Assembly: GCA_027858995.1 (NCBI GenBank)
Contig: JAQIBP010000056.1
Span: 1-64,000 of the forward strand
Origin: Deltaproteobacteria bacterium
GTDB lineage: Bacteria; Desulfobacterota; Desulfobacteria; Desulfobacterales; Desulfobacteraceae
DNA: 64,000 nt
Direction of reading: 5' to 3'
In this document: in pieces, positions 21,101 through 28,559 of the stretch
Position numbering within the stretch: the stretch's first letter is position 1
Layout of the letters: every line of letters starts with the position of its first letter
Made by a program: the position numbers and the translations under genes
Notes under the pieces: generated by a model
What the model was told of the DNA's origin: nothing
The model's database searches: none
What the model saw: the letters and a program-made list of their open reading frames with translations, nothing else

Positions 21101-21185
21101 AGATCTCAGGATCATTGGCCATTTCCGCCTTGAAATCTGCAGATGATACCAATGCACAATCTTTTATCAGAAAGGATAGCTTCAC
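18180..21185 (-). CDS. murE-murF: fused MurE-MurF bifunctional Mur ligase
   Basis: One 1001-aa frame carries two complete Mur ligases. MurE (about 1-510) has the P-loop GITGTNGKTTT near 115, the substrate segment TTPDSIDL and the DNPRTENP motif, whose DNPR form predicts meso-diaminopimelate as the added residue. MurF (about 512-1001) has its own UDP-binding region (VTDSRTIEKTDLFLALKGENFDGH), P-loop ITGSSGKTTTRQ near 636 and YNANPASV. The enzyme would add meso-DAP and then D-Ala-D-Ala to the stem peptide. The usual separate genes are replaced; I see no stop or frameshift between the halves. GTG start overlapping the ftsI stop (GTGA) with a GGAGAAA RBS. Confidence 0.95.
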   Translation of the reverse strand: MKLSFLIKDCALVSSADFKAEMANDPEILSIASNSEKVKQGTLFIAVKGFTADGHDYIDQAFAKGATAVLAQYKPENLKNSDRIFLVGNSRLAMASVADRFYGNPSKDMTLVGITGTNGKTTTTWILENIFKTCGFSTGVIGTVNIRYSGKVYENPVTTPDSIDLQKTIYKMKMAGITHVIMEVSSHGLDLNRVDFCDFNIGVFTNLSQDHLDYHKNMDEYFNCKKRLFTQLLGSDRTQQALAVLNIDDSKGEFLSKSLNYKTVKVGIKKEADIFARNIKNSINGLSGTICLPDDSFKFVSSLIGKFNLENILCAAGAAHALNIKQKHIKKGIEECKKIPGRLEKINNSIDRFLFVDYAHTPDALDSILRTLREISPKRVITIFGCGGDRDRSKRALMGKITCNHSDVSIVSSDNPRTENPGSIIADILQGMNNFHELSNHDLKSCPLKKGYIIETDRKKAIQKALLISQPKDIIIAAGKGHETYQITNSGTIHFDDKEELESAAMNFADRFKPIAWRVDDLANALGCDPLISTVKKDYKFTRIVTDSRTIEKTDLFLALKGENFDGHTFIEELVKKGIKGFITQKGFIDTLDKNSRKEFQKNNLIFETQNTLTALGKLARYQRLRSKVKVVAITGSSGKTTTRQITKEIFKTRFHTLATKGNFNNEIGMPLTLLNLSHAHEWAIVEMGMNHAGEISRLSRIALPNIAVVTNTAEVHLEGLGSVNNVAKAKAEIFEGLKNNGTAIIPGSDPRRNILETKAKENINIKNYLFFGSDQNCDICGCNIKTSTGPTQFSVKISDTEHLFSINSPALFMVDNSLAAISAAMAAKIDIQDIQTGIKAFIPVSGRMNIYKLSESINIIDDTYNANPASVTAALITLNSMSKNKKNIAVLGDMLELGKESDKLHWQIGKKAALLGINKLFVFGPKGKHTIKGALENRFPSNNIYHGTKDKIAQKVLENINCDTWLLVKGSRGMAMETIIKGLQERLAVNSLKKEDYEKL

Positions 21186-22915
21186 TCTTTTTCTCCGGTC
21201 GATAATAATGCAATCATGGGTTTGGTTTTTTCCGGGGCTATATTCAGATAATTAAATGATTCAGCCATAATGGCTTTAAATGCAGGAGCTGCCACATCTC
21301 CACCATAATATTGTTTTTTGGGCTCATCAATGACCACAAGAATTGCAAGTTCAGAATTGTTTTTTGGTGCAAAGCCTGCAAAAATAGAAGTGTATTTTTT
21401 CTTGGAATATCCTTTTGCGTTTTTTAATGCTTTTTGAGCAGTTCCTGTTTTTCCGCACACTGTATATCCGTCAATAGCTGCCTTTACACCTGTCCCATCA
21501 TCATCTACCACAAGGTTCATCATGTTTTTAACCTGAAGAGCGCTTTTTTTGGATATGACCTGTCGTATGGTTTGAGGATGATATGCGTGAAGTGTTTTTC
21601 CCTTGCTGGAGACAATTTTTTTAATCAGCATGGGTTTCATAAGTTTACCAGCATTGGCAATTGCACTGATACCACTTAAAAGCTGAATGGCTGAAACTGA
21701 TACTCCCTGACCAAAAGAGATGGCACCTCTATCTATGTTAGACCATTTATTATATGGAATAAGCCTGCCTGATGTCTCGCCAGGACTTGCAATTTTTGTT
21801 TTATCTCCAAATCCAAAATCTGCAAGGTAATTGTGCAAAACTTTATCTCCAATGGCCTCAGCAATTTTTACCGTTCCTATATTACTTGAGAATTTTATTA
21901 TCTGGTTAATGGAAAGCCATGCATGGGAATGGGTGTCATGTATGGTAAAAGTCCCTATCTTATAGGTGCCGTTTTCACAAAAAAAGATGGAATTTGGAGC
22001 AAGACCTTTTTCAAGCGCTGCTGCTGCCGTAAAAACCTTCATGGCAGATCCTGGTTCAAATGCATCTGTAACCGCACGGTTGCGGTAAATTGTATTATTA
22101 TATCCTTTGAAATTGTTGGGGTTGAATTCAGGGAAATGAGCAATGGAGAGGACTTCTCCTGTTGTAGGCCTCATTACAATAGCCATTCCAGACTTTGCCC
22201 TATGTTTTTTTACAGTTTTTTCAAGGGTCTGTTCACTTAAGAATTGTATTTTCTTATCAATGGTTAAGACTATTGAATTTCCTTTTAAATCCTTTCTTCT
22301 TTTTTTATCAAGATTGAGAATTCCTCCATTCCCATCCCGTTTGATCCTTATTTTTGAACTGCTGCCTTCAAGAAAAGAGTTGTACTTAAACTCAAGACCT
22401 TCAAGTCCGGTGTTGTCATTGCCTGTGAATCCTATAATTTGGGCGGCAAGATGTTTGTTGGGATAAAACCTTTTTGAATCATTTTCAAAATAGATTCCCT
22501 GCAGGTTCAATTTTTTTATCTCATTGGCCTGATCAGGGGGAACTCTTCTTTTTACCCAGGCAAACATATGCTTTGTGGAGAGTTTTGTTTGAAGTGTCTT
22601 TTTATTGATACCCAAAATTTTGGAAAGCTTTTGAGCAGTAATATGAGGATCTTTTATCTTTTTTGGGCAGGCAGTAATGGAAATGGCATCAATGGAAGTT
22701 GCAAGTTCATACATTTTTCTGTCAAGGATCTGCCCTCTTTCTCCTTTAATAGTTATATAGCTTGCATAGTCATTCTCAGCTTTTTTTGTGAGATTTTCGG
22801 CCTGAAAAATTTGAATATCAAAGGACTTTGCTCCAAGCAGGAAAATTATTACAACAATCAGAATCTGGATGAAAATGATTCGTTGTGTGATCCCTTTGTT
22901 AAAATCCTTTGACAT
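21182..22915 (-). CDS. ftsI: septal transpeptidase FtsI (PBP3, class B penicillin-binding protein)
   Basis: 577 aa. One N-terminal membrane helix (about 12-32), a PBP dimerisation domain (GERGQILDR..., RFYPNKHLAAQIIGFTG) and a transpeptidase domain with the three penicillin-binding motifs: SxxK in EPGSAMKVF near 290, SxN in KFSSNIGTV near 340, and KTGTAQK near 490. It crosslinks septal peptidoglycan with FtsW. No C-terminal PASTA domain. Start overlaps the ftsL stop by one base. Confidence 0.96.
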   Translation of the reverse strand: MSKDFNKGITQRIIFIQILIVVIIFLLGAKSFDIQIFQAENLTKKAENDYASYITIKGERGQILDRKMYELATSIDAISITACPKKIKDPHITAQKLSKILGINKKTLQTKLSTKHMFAWVKRRVPPDQANEIKKLNLQGIYFENDSKRFYPNKHLAAQIIGFTGNDNTGLEGLEFKYNSFLEGSSSKIRIKRDGNGGILNLDKKRRKDLKGNSIVLTIDKKIQFLSEQTLEKTVKKHRAKSGMAIVMRPTTGEVLSIAHFPEFNPNNFKGYNNTIYRNRAVTDAFEPGSAMKVFTAAAALEKGLAPNSIFFCENGTYKIGTFTIHDTHSHAWLSINQIIKFSSNIGTVKIAEAIGDKVLHNYLADFGFGDKTKIASPGETSGRLIPYNKWSNIDRGAISFGQGVSVSAIQLLSGISAIANAGKLMKPMLIKKIVSSKGKTLHAYHPQTIRQVISKKSALQVKNMMNLVVDDDGTGVKAAIDGYTVCGKTGTAQKALKNAKGYSKKKYTSIFAGFAPKNNSELAILVVIDEPKKQYYGGDVAAPAFKAIMAESFNYLNIAPEKTKPMIALLSTGEKE

Positions 22916-23247
22916 TAATATTCCTTCCCTTTGGTTTCTGTTGCTGGAAAATATATTGTCTGATTTATAGTGACTGTTGAAAGATTTAATCTGGTTTTTG
23001 CAATCCTTGTAATTCGTTCGTCTGATTTCAGACGGTTTCTTTCAATGGATAGAGCCTTTTGATAGTCACTCTTTTCTGCAAGTGTTTTCTGGAGAGTGGA
23101 TATTTGAAGGATAGTTTGTGTGGATTCTGTCCTGACCCAGGTATAAGCCAAAAGTTCGCAAAAGACTATGCAAATAATGGCAATCCAATAGAATTCAGCC
23201 TTTTTGGGCGGTATGATTTTCCTGCGTATGTTATTTTTAATTGTCAT
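22915..23247 (-). CDS. ftsL: FtsL-like division protein
   Basis: 110 aa. Short basic cytoplasmic segment, one transmembrane helix (about 19-36, AIICIVFCELLAYTWV) and a periplasmic coiled-coil-like region rich in leucines, ending in a short RLNLSTVTINQTIYFPA tail. Sequence conservation of FtsL is low; the call rests on topology, size and its position between rsmH and ftsI. It would form a complex with FtsQ (and FtsB). Confidence 0.8.
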   Translation of the reverse strand: MTIKNNIRRKIIPPKKAEFYWIAIICIVFCELLAYTWVRTESTQTILQISTLQKTLAEKSDYQKALSIERNRLKSDERITRIAKTRLNLSTVTINQTIYFPATETKGKEY

Positions 23248-23250
23248 ATG

Positions 23251-24189
23251 TTAGAGTTTTTGTCCTACTCTCAGTTTTGAGCTTCTTGCCATGGGGTTTA
23301 ATTCAATTTCTTTTCTTGTGGGAATTAATGGTTTCCTGAAAACTGATTTCATTGTTGGAATAAAGCCGCATAAACAGACAGGAAGCTCTTTGGGGCATGT
23401 GCAGCCCTCTTCAAATTTGCGTAATGCCTGTTTTACGATTCGATCTTCAAGGGAATGGAAAGAGATAACACACAGACGTCCTCCCTTTTTGAGAAGGGAT
23501 GGTACTCTCTCCATAAATTTTTCAAGTTTTTCCAACTCTCTGTTTACTGCAATCCTCAATGCCTGGAATACCCTTGTTGCAGGATGAATACGCTGACTGA
23601 ATACATTTTTTGCTGGAATGGCCATTTTAACTATTTGTGCAAGTTCAGAACTTGTATGGATGTCTTTATCTTTTCTTGTTTCCACAATCTTTTTAGCAAC
23701 CCGCCTTGAAAATTTTTCTTCACCAAATTTAAAGAAGATGTCTACCAGCTCATTTTCCGGGTATGAATTAATTATTTTTGACGCTGTCAGGTCGTTTCGA
23801 ATGTCCATTCGCATATCCAATGGTTCGTTTTTATTAAAGCTGAACCCGCGCCTGGCGTTTTTTAATTGGTTCAGTGAAAAACCCAGGTCAAGGATTATTG
23901 AGTCTACACCTTCTATTCCATTTGAATTCAATATTGCTGGAAGATCGATAAAATTGTCGTGAAACAGGCGTACATTTTTTTTAAAAGGAGCTAAGATTTT
24001 TTTTGCATGGGTAATTGCATCCAGATCCTGATCAATACCAAAGAGTATCCCGTCCGGCAGTATCTGCTGTATTGTTGCAAGTGCATGACCTGCTCCACCC
24101 AGAGTACAGTCAACACAAATGTTTCCGGGTTTAAGATTCTGGTACTCATGCACCTCGTCAGGCATTACAGACCTATGCTCAAATCCCAT
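23251..24189 (-). CDS. rsmH: 16S rRNA (cytosine(1402)-N(4))-methyltransferase RsmH
   Basis: 312 aa. It methylates the ribosomal P-site nucleotide m4Cm1402. Typical segments: HRSVMPDEVHEYQNLKPG, VDCTLGGAGHA (SAM-binding loop), LDLGFSLNQLKNARRGFSF, RRVAKKIVE, PATRVFQALRIAVNREL and the C-terminal RKPLIPTRKEIELNPMARSSKLR. Usual partner of mraZ, 4 bp apart. Also called mraW. Confidence 0.97.
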   Translation of the reverse strand: MGFEHRSVMPDEVHEYQNLKPGNICVDCTLGGAGHALATIQQILPDGILFGIDQDLDAITHAKKILAPFKKNVRLFHDNFIDLPAILNSNGIEGVDSIILDLGFSLNQLKNARRGFSFNKNEPLDMRMDIRNDLTASKIINSYPENELVDIFFKFGEEKFSRRVAKKIVETRKDKDIHTSSELAQIVKMAIPAKNVFSQRIHPATRVFQALRIAVNRELEKLEKFMERVPSLLKKGGRLCVISFHSLEDRIVKQALRKFEEGCTCPKELPVCLCGFIPTMKSVFRKPLIPTRKEIELNPMARSSKLRVGQKL

Positions 24190-24193
24190 TGTA

Positions 24194-24634
24194 CTACAGC
24201 CCCAGGGAAGCTATTTCCTCTTTTACTTCCTCTTTTTTAAGTTTCTGCTCCATCTCTTTATTGATTTTATCCCATTGATCCCGGTCCCAGATTTCAAAAC
24301 GATCCAGATTGCCCACAAGAACAATATCTTTTTCAAGATTTGCATATTCTCTTAAACTCTTCGGGATCAGTATACGATCTTGTCTGTCACACATACATTC
24401 ACAGGAATTGCCAAGGAAAAATCTTCTAAAATCTGCCATGGCATTGGTTTTTGTTGATAAGATCTTGTTTTCAACTTTTTCCCATTCACTGAAAGTATAA
24501 GCGTATAAGCAGTCATCCTTGTTTGAAATCATGACACCATAGATTTTATCTGATTTTAGGATATTCCTGAATCTTGACGGAATAATGATCCTGCCTTTAG
24601 CATCAATTGTATGAAAGGAGCTTGATCGAAACAC
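24194..24634 (-). CDS. mraZ: transcriptional regulator MraZ
   Basis: 146 aa, two SpoVT-AbrB-like repeats, each with the DxxxR core: DAKGRIIIPSRFR and DRQDRILIPKSLR. MraZ forms a ring-shaped multimer and regulates its own dcw operon by binding tandem GTGG/TGGG repeats upstream. Three such boxes lie about 35-55 bp upstream of the start. The start is a GTG with a modest RBS. First gene of the operon. Confidence 0.95.
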   Translation of the reverse strand: MFRSSSFHTIDAKGRIIIPSRFRNILKSDKIYGVMISNKDDCLYAYTFSEWEKVENKILSTKTNAMADFRRFFLGNSCECMCDRQDRILIPKSLREYANLEKDIVLVGNLDRFEIWDRDQWDKINKEMEQKLKKEEVKEEIASLGL

Positions 24635-24666
24635 TTATTTAAGCCTTGTTTAAACTACATTAATAT

Positions 24667-24690
24667 CCACTTTCCACCACCGTAATCCAC
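24667..24690 (-). promoter_or_regulatory. three MraZ-type boxes (GTGG at 10-bp spacing)
   Basis: On the minus strand GTGG occurs three times with starts exactly 10 bp apart (GTGG-N6-GTGG-N6-GTGG), which on the plus strand is CCAC at 24667, 24677 and 24687. This matches the phased repeat layout known for MraZ operators. They sit immediately downstream of a -35/-10 pair, so bound MraZ would cover the transcription start. Confidence 0.75.
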
Positions 24691-24691
24691 A

Positions 24692-24719
24692 CTTTTACGA
24701 AAAATATTAGCTATGTCAA
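24692..24719 (-). promoter_or_regulatory. candidate dcw operon promoter
   Basis: A consensus -35 (TTGACA, 24714-24719) is followed after 16 bp by a weaker -10 (TAAAAG, 24692-24697), directly abutting the GTGG boxes. Reading toward mraZ. The -10 matches only four of six consensus bases. Confidence 0.5.
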
Positions 24720-25023
24720 GTAAAAAATTAATTTTTTTTTAAAAAAAGAAAGTTATATCGCTAATTATATCAATGATTTTTGCTGAATCTATAAAATGTA
24801 ATTTTGTGGGACTGTAGTTTGGCATGATATATTAATATTGCAATCATAGTCGATAAAAATTTTGAGAAAGACATATTATCAGGGCTTGTCTGCTATAAGT
24901 GGAATAAAGTGGAGTTAGTTTGTGCAGTTAATTGATATGAGTGTTAGATATGGACTGATCTCTTTTTGAAAAAATAGATATATCCTAAAGAGAGATCAGA
25001 AGGTTGAAGAGTTACTGTTTGAT
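24720..25023. other. intergenic region upstream of the dcw promoter
   Basis: About 300 bp, AT-rich, stops in all frames, no recognised gene or strong hairpin. It separates the dcw promoter from the end of the short crotonase-like ORF. Confidence 0.4.
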
Positions 25024-25239
25024 TTATTTCTCCTGCCAGACAGGGTTGCGTTTTCCAAAAAAAGCATTGACTCCCTCTTTTGCATCATCTGTGGTGCACA
25101 ATCTGGCAAAAGATTCATTCATATAGGAAAATTGCTCTTTATAATTCATATCTTCGGCATGATAATCTGTTTCAAGGCAAAGTTTGGCTGCCCTTAATTT
25201 AAATTCACTATTGTACTTTCTCTTTTTTCTTTTTCCCAT
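25024..25239 (-). pseudogene. 71-aa chimeric ORF with enoyl-CoA hydratase-like C-terminus
   Basis: From about residue 28 the sequence (NYKEQFSYMNESFARLC, then DDAKEGVNAFFGKRNPVW) looks like the last ~45 residues of crotonase/enoyl-CoA hydratases, where a short helix and EGxxAFxxKRxPxW end the protein. The first ~25 residues (KRKKRKYNSEFKLRAAKLCLE) instead resemble the N-terminus of IS3-type OrfA helix-turn-helix proteins. A good RBS (AAAGGAG) precedes the ATG, so it may still be translated. Best explained as a remnant fused by rearrangement; a real small protein cannot be excluded. Confidence 0.45.
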
Positions 25240-25347
25240 TTTAAGCTCCTTTGTGTTTTATTCTTTTTACACATACGAAGCAGAAAGTGTCTACTGGTTT
25301 AAAGAAAGATCAGTCTGTTGAGCATTAACTATAATATTACATTTTTT

Positions 25348-25707
25348 TTACCAATGGCCGTCTTTATTTGCACCATCAGCAAAGACAATATTGCCCTGGT
25401 TGTATTTTTCTATTACATCAATTATTTTACCTGTTTGATCATTTGCAACTTTGACACCGGCTGCTTCCAGTGTTTGAAATGCATTGGGACCACAGAATCC
25501 TGTTAATAGCACTTCAGCGTCGTTATCACTGATCATTGCCGCAGCCTGAATACCAGCCCCTTTAAAAGAATTTTTATTTGTTGAATTATCCAATGCTTTA
25601 AATTCAAGTGTTTGTGTGTCCACTATGATAATATACGCAGCTCTTCCAAATCTTGGATCGAGCTGGGATTCCAGGGTGTCTCCCTGTGATGTGACAGCTA
25701 TTTTCAT
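25348..25707 (-). CDS. NifX/NafY-family protein, orange-protein-like
   Basis: 119 aa, dinitrogenase iron-molybdenum cofactor biosynthesis family (small alpha/beta fold). Typical text: MKIAVTSQGDTLESQLDPRFGRAAYIIIVD, GAGIQAAAMI, VLLTGFCGPNAFQTLEAAGVKV. Members bind metal-sulfur clusters; the orange protein ORP of Desulfovibrio, which carries a Mo-Cu-S cluster, belongs here. Together with the ferredoxin-MinD ATPases upstream this suggests an ORP-type complex (inference). Strong RBS (AGAGGAG). Last gene of the presumed operon. Confidence 0.75.
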   Translation of the reverse strand: MKIAVTSQGDTLESQLDPRFGRAAYIIIVDTQTLEFKALDNSTNKNSFKGAGIQAAAMISDNDAEVLLTGFCGPNAFQTLEAAGVKVANDQTGKIIDVIEKYNQGNIVFADGANKDGHW

Positions 25708-25777
25708 ATTAATAGTCTCCTCTTATAATAAACAAACCACATAGTTAATGAGTGAGAACCCATGTTTGGATGAGAAA

Positions 25778-26164
25778 TTACATTTGTCCGCCACCACCAC
25801 CACAGACCTGATCATTTGAAATTTCAGTCAGCTTGCCGGCAATAAGATCTTTTACTACAGGTTCTATTTCAGCTCGTTGATCATCATGATATACATCAAT
25901 GCCCACTTGTTTGAACCCCATCAATGGACGCATTCCAATTCCTCCGACAATCAAGGCATTGACACTGTTGTCAGATAAAAGATTTACCGGGACCATGCAT
26001 CCGCCCTGGACATGCTCCTGATTTTGGAGGATAGATACTTCTTTGATTTCACCGTTTTCCACATCAACCAGGGTAAAGACGTCGCAATGACCAAAATGTC
26101 CTGCTCTTGTTCCGTCAAGTCCGCCCTGTCCGTTTGAAGGGATTGCAATTTTTCCGTTTTCCAT
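25778..26164 (-). CDS. NifX/NafY-family protein with Gly-rich tail
   Basis: 128 aa, same family as the next gene downstream but closer to the MTH1175-type branch: KIAIPSNGQGGLDGTRAGHFGHCDVFTLVD (the HFGHC cluster is typical), VNALIVGGIGMRPLMGFKQVGI, and a C-terminal CGGGGGQM tail like those on such proteins. Conserved His/Cys residues are possible metal ligands. RBS ATAGGAG. Probably co-transcribed with the two ATPases. Confidence 0.75.
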   Translation of the reverse strand: MENGKIAIPSNGQGGLDGTRAGHFGHCDVFTLVDVENGEIKEVSILQNQEHVQGGCMVPVNLLSDNSVNALIVGGIGMRPLMGFKQVGIDVYHDDQRAEIEPVVKDLIAGKLTEISNDQVCGGGGGQM

Positions 26165-26267
26165 AATTTTTAACTCCTATATTTTAACTTCCTGATAAAT
26201 GTTCAATCTAAAAGTTCATCAGCTATTTTAAGAATACCTGCTGAAACTTTTGATTATCACCCCAGTA

Positions 26268-27173
26268 TCAAGCATTTGGGATGAATATATTATTTGCAGC
26301 AGGAGTGTTAAACTCCGGCATGGCTATAATTGTATTCCAAATTTTTTTAATGTCAATACTGGCCTGCGAATTTTTGCTGTACTCAAAAATAGTTTTTGCC
26401 TGGATCATGGCGTGTGTAAAAGTCTCATCAAAAGGAATCTTACCCACAACTTTAATGCTCTTCTCCTGGGCAAGCTCTTCAATCTTTTTTGTTTGATCAA
26501 AATTGAGATCAAATTTATTTATTAAGACCATGGCAGGAACATTAAAATGTCTGGACAGCTCTCCTACTCTCTCCATGTCATGAAGTCCTGTAACAGTTGG
26601 TTCAGCAACAATTAAAATAGCTGTTGCCTGACCAATGGATGCAATAACCGGGCATCCAATGCCTGGAGGGCCATCTGTAAGGATCAGGTCTAAATCTTGT
26701 TTTAGGGCAATTTTTTTTGCCTCCTGCCTTACAAGGGAAACCAGTTTTCCTGAATTTTCCTGGGCAATGCCAAGTCTTGCGTGAACCATGGGGCCAAACC
26801 TTGTATTTGAAATATGCCACTGTCCGCATATGACTTCTGGAAAGTCAATAGCCTCTTCCGGGCATAAATCAAAGCAGATTCCGCATCCTTCACATTCAAC
26901 GGGATCAACTTTAAATGTGTCGCTTATGGCATCAAACCTGCATACTTCAATACATTTGCCGCACTCAGTGCATTTATCCTTATTAATAACAGCTTCATTG
27001 CCACCTTTAAAATCCGAAGTTTTGTTAAAGTCAGGATTCAGGATCAAATGAAGATCTGCTGCATCAACATCAGCATCACACATCACCATGTTTTCAGCCA
27101 GGGATGCAAAAGCTGCTGTAATACTTGTTTTTCCTGTGCCGCCTTTTCCACTTAAAATAACCAGTTCTCTCAT
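26268..27173 (-). CDS. MinD/Mrp-type ATPase with inserted 2[4Fe-4S] ferredoxin domain
   Basis: 301 aa. Deviant Walker A (SGKGGTGKTSITAAF), Walker A' DADVDAADL, then an inserted bacterial ferredoxin module with two clusters (CTECGKCIEVC and CEGCGICFDLCP, about residues 69-105), then DGPPGIGCPVIASIGQ and NKFDL. This architecture occurs as tandem pairs in anaerobes, including Orp3/Orp4 of the Desulfovibrio orange protein complex. The close paralogue lies 3 bp upstream. Likely role: nucleotide-dependent assembly or targeting of a metal-sulfur protein (family-based, unproven). Confidence 0.85.
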   Translation of the reverse strand: MRELVILSGKGGTGKTSITAAFASLAENMVMCDADVDAADLHLILNPDFNKTSDFKGGNEAVINKDKCTECGKCIEVCRFDAISDTFKVDPVECEGCGICFDLCPEEAIDFPEVICGQWHISNTRFGPMVHARLGIAQENSGKLVSLVRQEAKKIALKQDLDLILTDGPPGIGCPVIASIGQATAILIVAEPTVTGLHDMERVGELSRHFNVPAMVLINKFDLNFDQTKKIEELAQEKSIKVVGKIPFDETFTHAMIQAKTIFEYSKNSQASIDIKKIWNTIIAMPEFNTPAANNIFIPNA

Positions 27174-27176
27174 TTG

Positions 27177-28025
27177 TTATACCCCCTTGGCTTCCACTAA
27201 TTGCCTGATCTTCTCAAACAATATGTGAAACTTTTTTTTATACTCGGGAAGTCTGTCCACAATCATCTCGCCTTTAGAATAGATTTGTGCAATTTTTTTA
27301 TCAAAAGGTATTTCCATGAGTATGGGTATGCCTTCCTTTTGGGCATAACTTTTAACGTCATCATTTCCAAGACCGGCCCTGTTGATAACAAGACCATGGG
27401 GAATGTCAAGGATTTTTACGGTTTCAACGGCAAGTTTGAGATCGTGGAGACCAAAAGGTGTAGGCTCTGTTACCAAAAGGATAAAATCAGCTTTACTCAT
27501 TGCAGCAATCACAGGGCATGAAGTTCCTGGAGGTGCATCAATAATGGTTACAGCATCAGGATCACTGTATGATCTTACTTTTTTAATAATAGGAGGCACC
27601 ATTACCTGACCTATGTCAAGACGGCCATGTATAAATGAGATGTCTCCGGTTTTCCCGTGTTCGATTTCACCAAGGGATCTTGCTTTTTCAATAATGGCAT
27701 CTTCAGGGCAGATCTCAAAACAGCCTCCACATGAGTGGCAAAGGTTTTCAAAGATCAGGACATCTTTTTTTAATACAGCAATGGCACCAAACCTGCAAAT
27801 ATCCATGCATTTTTTACAAAAAGTGCATTTTTCAAGATCAATTTGGGGGACAGGAGCCAAAACCGGTTCATTTTTTTCTATTATGGGATTTAAAAAAAGA
27901 TGTGCATTGGGTTCTTCAACATCACAGTCAAGAAGCTGCACCTCCTGATCAATAGAGAGGGCAAGATTGGTGGAGACTGTTGTCTTTCCGGTTCCTCCCT
28001 TGCCGCTTGCAATACTGATAATCAT
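27177..28025 (-). CDS. MinD/Mrp-type ATPase with inserted 2[4Fe-4S] ferredoxin domain (paralogue)
   Basis: 282 aa, same architecture as its neighbour: ASGKGGTGKTTVSTNLA, DCDVEEPNAHLFL, ferredoxin clusters CTFCKKCMDIC and CHSCGGCFEICP (about 67-105), IDAPPGTSCPVIAAMS and a C-terminal PFDKKIAQIYSKGE. The DCDVEEPN form distinguishes it from the partner, so the two may form a heterodimer (inference). Its start overlaps the stop of the pseudo-receiver gene. Confidence 0.85.
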   Translation of the reverse strand: MIISIASGKGGTGKTTVSTNLALSIDQEVQLLDCDVEEPNAHLFLNPIIEKNEPVLAPVPQIDLEKCTFCKKCMDICRFGAIAVLKKDVLIFENLCHSCGGCFEICPEDAIIEKARSLGEIEHGKTGDISFIHGRLDIGQVMVPPIIKKVRSYSDPDAVTIIDAPPGTSCPVIAAMSKADFILLVTEPTPFGLHDLKLAVETVKILDIPHGLVINRAGLGNDDVKSYAQKEGIPILMEIPFDKKIAQIYSKGEMIVDRLPEYKKKFHILFEKIRQLVEAKGV

Positions 28026-28429
28026 CAGTTCCCTTCTCCTTTCAAGCTGTTTGTCTCTCCAGCTATTTTATCGATGCGGTCCAGATGATCCATGAGATTC
28101 CGGATATCCTGCATTCCTGGTTCCAATGGAAACTGCATTAAAACACCCAGACCTTCATAAGCTTCATGAAAATCTTTATGGGGGAGTTGACTTAATACCA
28201 CACTATTCATCATGGCATCTTGAAAAAGAGCTTTTTCAATAAGCTTTCTGCCTGTCATGTCTGGCAGCTCTTCACTGATTATGAAAAGGTCAAATTTTTT
28301 ATGGGAGAGAGTTGACAGGGCTTTTTGTGCAGAATCCACCCATTGAGTAGTTGTTTTATCTTTAGAAAATGCAGGTTCAATTTTTTTAAAAACAGTTTTT
28401 TCCTGGCTTACCAGCAGTATATTGGCCAT
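28025..28429 (-). CDS. degenerate response-regulator receiver domain
   Basis: 134 aa, single CheY-like fold: ILLVSQEKTVFKKIEPAF at the start and FDLFIISEELPDMTGRKLI in the middle. The phospho-acceptor Asp expected before ELPDMTG is replaced by Ser/Glu, the N-terminal acidic pair is Ser-Gln, and the conserved Lys is missing (QFPLEP). It should not be phosphorylated normally, so it is a pseudo-receiver probably used for protein contact. Tightly coupled to the two ATPases. RBS AAGGAAG. Confidence 0.7.
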   Translation of the reverse strand: MANILLVSQEKTVFKKIEPAFSKDKTTTQWVDSAQKALSTLSHKKFDLFIISEELPDMTGRKLIEKALFQDAMMNSVVLSQLPHKDFHEAYEGLGVLMQFPLEPGMQDIRNLMDHLDRIDKIAGETNSLKGEGN

Positions 28430-28559
28430 ATATTATCTTCCTTTGCATTTTTAATTTTCACAGGTTTCCCCGGGCTGTTAAAAAAGATGATTTTTACTGC
28501 TTCTGTTCTGTAGAGAGCAGAAGCTCTTTTATTTTGTAACAGCTTTTGAGGTATTATTA

